DNA of 16,205 nucleotides, from the NCBI GenBank assembly GCA_040775095.1, contig JAXGTD010000100.1:1-16205 (forward strand), read 5' to 3'. The position numbers and the translations under genes are program-made. Below the pieces are notes generated by a model. The model searched no databases. It was not told where the DNA came from and was given only the letters and a program-made list of their open reading frames with translations. How positions within the stretch are numbered: the stretch's first letter is position 1; every line of letters starts with the position of its first letter. Source of the stretch: JAXGTD01 sp040775095 (lineage in GTDB: Bacteria; Pseudomonadota; Gammaproteobacteria; Chromatiales; Chromatiaceae). Positions 13,523 to 16,205 of this stretch are shown here, in pieces.

Positions 13523-14677
13523 ATGAGGTCCGCGCACCCCGCCGCCAATCCATCCCGCATCATCGTCGGCCTTTCCGGGGGCGTCGACTCCGCCGTCGCC
13601 GCCCACTGCCTGCTCGAGCAGGGCTACGCGGTGGAAGGCCTCTTCATGAAGAACTGGGAGGACGACGACGAGCCCGGTTATTGCGCCGCCGCACAAGACC
13701 TCGCCGACGCGAGCGCGGTCGCGGAGCGACTCGGCATACGGCTGCATACGGTCAACTTCGCCACCGAGTACTGGGAGCGCGTCTTCGAGCACTTCCTGGC
13801 CGAGTATCGGGCATTGCGCACACCGAACCCGGATGTGCTCTGCAACCGCGAGATCAAGTTTCGCGCCTTCCTCGACCACGCGCTCAGCCTCGGCGCGGAC
13901 GCCATCGCCACCGGCCACTACGCCCGCGTCACCCGCCACGCCGCCGGCAGCCAACTGCGCCTCTGCGCCGATCCGGACAAGGACCAGACCTATTTCCTGC
14001 ATCTGCTCGATCAGGCGCAGCTGGCTCGGGCAATGTTTCCACTGGCGTTGCTCACCAAGCCGCGGGTCCGTGCACTGGCCCGATCCCTCGGGCTCGCCAA
14101 CGCGGAAAAGAAGGACAGCACCGGGATCTGTTTTATCGGCGAGCGCCGTTTCCAGGACTTCCTCGCACGCTACCTGCCGCGCCAGCCGGGGCCGATCGAG
14201 ACCGCAGATGGCCAGGTGGTCGGTGAGCACGCCGGCCTGGCCTACCACACCATCGGCCAACGCCAGGGGCTGGGCATCGGCGGCGTCGCTGGCGCCGTGG
14301 AGGCGCCCTGGTTCGTCGCCGCCAAGGACGCCCGGCGCAATGCGCTCATCGTGGTGCAGGGCAGCGAGCACCCTTTGCTCTACGCCAGTGCACTGGCGGG
14401 CGAATCGCTGCACTGGATCAGCGGCACACCGCCGGGGCCGGCACCATTGCGGTGCCATTGCCGGCTGCGCCACCGCCAGCCGCTGCAAGTCTGCACCATC
14501 GTCGAGTACGATAACGCGCGTTGCCGGGTCCAATTCGACCAGCCGCAGCGCGCCCTCACGCCTGGACAGTCCGCGGTGTTCTATCTCGGCGACGAATGTC
14601 TCGGCGGGGCCGTCGTGACCCATGCCGAATCGGGCCCGCGCCGTTGTCCGCACGAAAATGGCCCGTCGGTTGCTTGA
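13523..14677 (+). CDS. mnmA: tRNA-specific 2-thiouridylase MnmA
   Basis: A 384-aa cytoplasmic enzyme that thiolates U34 at the wobble position of tRNA-Lys, -Glu and -Gln. It adenylates the uridine and receives sulfur through the Tus relay. The ATP pyrophosphatase loop SGGVDS is at 18-23. Catalytic Cys107 (in NPDVLCNREIKF) and Cys203 (in DSTGICFIGERRF) match E. coli Cys102 and Cys199. FMKNWEDDDEPGYC (41-54) and the central YHTIGQRQGLGIGG (241-254) are family hallmarks. The length is slightly above E. coli MnmA (368). The ATG at 13523 gives the usual N-terminus just before the ATP loop; no Shine-Dalgarno is visible. It is followed by hflD after 118 bp, the conserved gammaproteobacterial order, and diverges from an AraC gene. 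Confidence 0.97.
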   Translation: MRSAHPAANPSRIIVGLSGGVDSAVAAHCLLEQGYAVEGLFMKNWEDDDEPGYCAAAQDLADASAVAERLGIRLHTVNFATEYWERVFEHFLAEYRALRTPNPDVLCNREIKFRAFLDHALSLGADAIATGHYARVTRHAAGSQLRLCADPDKDQTYFLHLLDQAQLARAMFPLALLTKPRVRALARSLGLANAEKKDSTGICFIGERRFQDFLARYLPRQPGPIETADGQVVGEHAGLAYHTIGQRQGLGIGGVAGAVEAPWFVAAKDARRNALIVVQGSEHPLLYASALAGESLHWISGTPPGPAPLRCHCRLRHRQPLQVCTIVEYDNARCRVQFDQPQRALTPGQSAVFYLGDECLGGAVVTHAESGPRRCPHENGPSVA

Positions 14678-14795
14678 TTCCCGGCCGATGCCAGTTTTTC
14701 GTCGCGGGCCCGCGCTCGAATCGTCCAGGAACCGGCGCCGCGCGTCGCGTTCCGAGCTTTCTTTTCTGTAACCCGCTACCCGCCCCTGGAAATCC

Positions 14796-15425
14796 ATGGA
14801 TCACACTGACCAAGAGCGCATCATCGCGTTAGCCGGCATCCACCAGGCGGCGCATTGCGTGCAGCGAATCGCCCACCGTGGCAGCGTCGACGTCGAGCTG
14901 ATGGAACCGTGCATCTACAGCCTGTTTCAAACCGATGCACCCGATGTCCCGTCGGTGTTCGGCCCGCCCGGCGCCGTCGCGAGCGGCGCGCGCCAGATCA
15001 TCGCCCAGCTGACCGGGCAACCCGAGCGCAACATGGAGCTGACACGCTATGTCATCTCCCTACTCAAGCACGAGCGCTCCCTTGCGGCACGCCGGGACAT
15101 GCTGCAGACCATCGCCGAGGGTATCGAGGTCGCCAATGCCAAGCGGCAGGACCGGCCCCTGCTCGATGACCAGGTGCTCTCGAGCCTGGCCACCATCTAC
15201 ACGGACACGATCAGCCACCTGGAGCCGCGCATCATCGTTCGGGGCAACCCCCTGTATTTAAAGAACGCCGAGAACCAACCGCGCATCCGGGCCCTGTTGC
15301 TCGCCGGCATCCGTGGCGCGATGCTCTGGCAGCAGCTTGGCGGGCGGCGCTGGCACATCCTGTTTGGTCGTCGCCGCATGCTGGAGGCCGCCCGGAAGTA
15401 CCTGACTGCAGAGACAACGACCTAG
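14796..15425 (+). CDS. hflD: HflD-family protein (DUF489)
   Basis: A 209-aa member of the HflD (YcfC) family; E. coli HflD is 213 aa. It is a mostly helical protein peripherally bound to the inner membrane, known for binding phage lambda CII and lowering lysogeny; its normal cell role is unclear. Typical segments are VDVELMEPCIYSLFQTDAPD (31-50), the helix RYVISLLKHERSL (84-96), and the conserved C-terminal block LYLKNAENQPRIRALLLAGI (153-172), followed by RRRMLEAA (192-199). It follows mnmA, as in many gammaproteobacteria, and could be co-transcribed across the 118-bp gap. Only a weak GGAAA precedes the ATG. In E. coli purB comes next; here acnA does. Confidence 0.95.
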   Translation: MDHTDQERIIALAGIHQAAHCVQRIAHRGSVDVELMEPCIYSLFQTDAPDVPSVFGPPGAVASGARQIIAQLTGQPERNMELTRYVISLLKHERSLAARRDMLQTIAEGIEVANAKRQDRPLLDDQVLSSLATIYTDTISHLEPRIIVRGNPLYLKNAENQPRIRALLLAGIRGAMLWQQLGGRRWHILFGRRRMLEAARKYLTAETTT

Positions 15426-15457
15426 CGCCGTCGCGTGTTTTTTCCGACCTGCGCGGC

Positions 15458-15463
15458 TAGAAT
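15458..15463 (+). promoter_or_regulatory. Possible -10 box of acnA
   Basis: TAGAAT, the same hexamer as before mnmA, lies 41 bp upstream of the acnA ATG. A T-rich stretch at 15438-15443 is near the expected -35 position but is not a good match. It would give acnA its own promoter separate from mnmA-hflD. Confidence 0.3.
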
Positions 15464-15504
15464 CGAGTCATCTTCGCACTGCAACATTTCCCCTGGAGCC
15501 ACCC

Positions 15505-16205
15505 ATGCACGACAGTTTCAAGGCCAAGGCCAGTCTCGATGTGGCCGGCAAGACCTACCAGATATTCCGCGTCGACGCGGTCGCCAACAGCGCGCGGCTG
15601 CCGTTCTCGATGAAGATCCTGTTAGAGAACCTGTTGCGCTTCGAAGACGGCGTCACGGTGCGTCGTGCCGACATCGAGGCATTGGCCAACTGGGACCCGC
15701 GCGCCGAGCCCGACACCGAGATCCAGTACCGCCCGGCGCGCGTGCTGATGCAGGATTTCACCGGCGTGCCGGCGGTGGTGGACCTCGCGGCGATGCGCGA
15801 CGCGATGAGCGCGCTTGGCGGCGACCCGGACAAGATCAATCCACTCCAGCCGGCCGAGCTGGTCATCGATCATTCCGTGCAGGTGGACAACTTCGGCACC
15901 GACGCGGCGTTCGGCCAGAATGCCGAGCTGGAATTCTCCCGTAACCAGGAGCGCTACCAGTTCCTGAAGTGGGGCCAGAAGGCGTTCGACAACTTCAAGG
16001 TCGTCCCGCCCGACACCGGCATCGTGCATCAGGTGAACGTCGAGTACCTGGCTCGCGTGGTGTTCGGCCGCGAGGTCGACGGCGTGCTGCAGGCCTACCC
16101 GGACACCCTGGTGGGCACCGATTCCCACACCACGATGATCAACGGGGTCGGTGTGCTCGGATGGGGTGTCGGCGGCATCGAGGCGGAGGCATCGATGCTG
16201 GGCCA
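15505..16205 (+). CDS. acnA: Aconitate hydratase A, N-terminal part
   Basis: The first 233 residues of a roughly 900-aa [4Fe-4S] enzyme that interconverts citrate and isocitrate in the TCA cycle; the gene runs off the right edge. The N-terminus fits AcnA/IRP1-type aconitases rather than AcnB: RLPFSMKILLENLLRFEDG (31-49), YRPARVLMQDFTGVPAVVDL (75-94), the substrate-binding loop IDHSVQVDNFG (121-131), FLKWGQKAF (153-161), GIVHQVNVEYL (172-182) and VGTDSHTTMINGVGVLGWGV (203-222). The cysteine ligands of the cluster lie beyond the window. TGGAG sits 6 nt before the ATG at 15505. No terminator separates it from hflD 79 bp upstream, so read-through is possible. Confidence 0.96.
   Translation, partial: MHDSFKAKASLDVAGKTYQIFRVDAVANSARLPFSMKILLENLLRFEDGVTVRRADIEALANWDPRAEPDTEIQYRPARVLMQDFTGVPAVVDLAAMRDAMSALGGDPDKINPLQPAELVIDHSVQVDNFGTDAAFGQNAELEFSRNQERYQFLKWGQKAFDNFKVVPPDTGIVHQVNVEYLARVVFGREVDGVLQAYPDTLVGTDSHTTMINGVGVLGWGVGGIEAEASMLG

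Noticed and set aside
12254..14797. A single 847-aa minus-strand open frame ending in an AraC domain
   Set aside because: The N-terminal 497 codons are the antisense of mnmA, which is unmistakable on the plus strand. Only the part from 13306 onward is the regulator; the extension is a GC-rich chance frame.

Overview
The window is a GC-rich stretch (about 65% in sampled lines) of a proteobacterial chromosome, most likely a gammaproteobacterium. The best evidence is the mnmA-hflD pair near the right end, since HflD is a gammaproteobacterial family. I cannot name the genus.

Left edge (1-907, minus strand): the N-terminal two thirds of cydA, the haem subunit of a bd-type quinol oxidase of the short-loop, CioA-like kind. 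It runs off the window. A gene-poor gap of about 800 bp (908-1704) follows. This gap holds a decayed copy of the 3' end of the sulfatase gene found farther right.

Envelope or sulfatase module (1705-6789, all minus strand, read right to left): an AraC-type regulator; a long leader region with two perfect 8-bp inverted repeats; an exported 934-aa Cys-type sulfatase with a LysM domain ahead of its catalytic domain; and 93 bp later an exported tyrosine-phosphatase-like protein. The spacing suggests that sulfatase and phosphatase form one transcription unit, with the adjacent AraC protein as the obvious candidate regulator.

Middle (7246-11818): a TRIC/UPF0126-type seven-helix membrane protein (+), facing a glutamate decarboxylase (-) tail to tail. 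Then, all on the minus strand, come a low-GC SAM-methyltransferase-like gene, a small kinase-fold protein whose catalytic Asp appears replaced by Asn, and a secreted protein of unknown function with a Tat-like signal. A second AraC regulator (12254-13306, -), clearly paralogous to the first, lies upstream of the secreted protein.

Right edge (13523-16205, plus strand): a housekeeping block of mnmA (tRNA 2-thiouridylase), hflD and the first third of acnA (aconitase A), which runs off the window.

The most unusual items are the LysM-sulfatase/exported phosphatase operon with the remnant of a second copy beside it, the paired AraC paralogues, and the apparent pseudokinase beside a compositionally foreign methyltransferase. 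There is no CRISPR array, tRNA, rRNA, intact insertion sequence or prophage gene that I can support.
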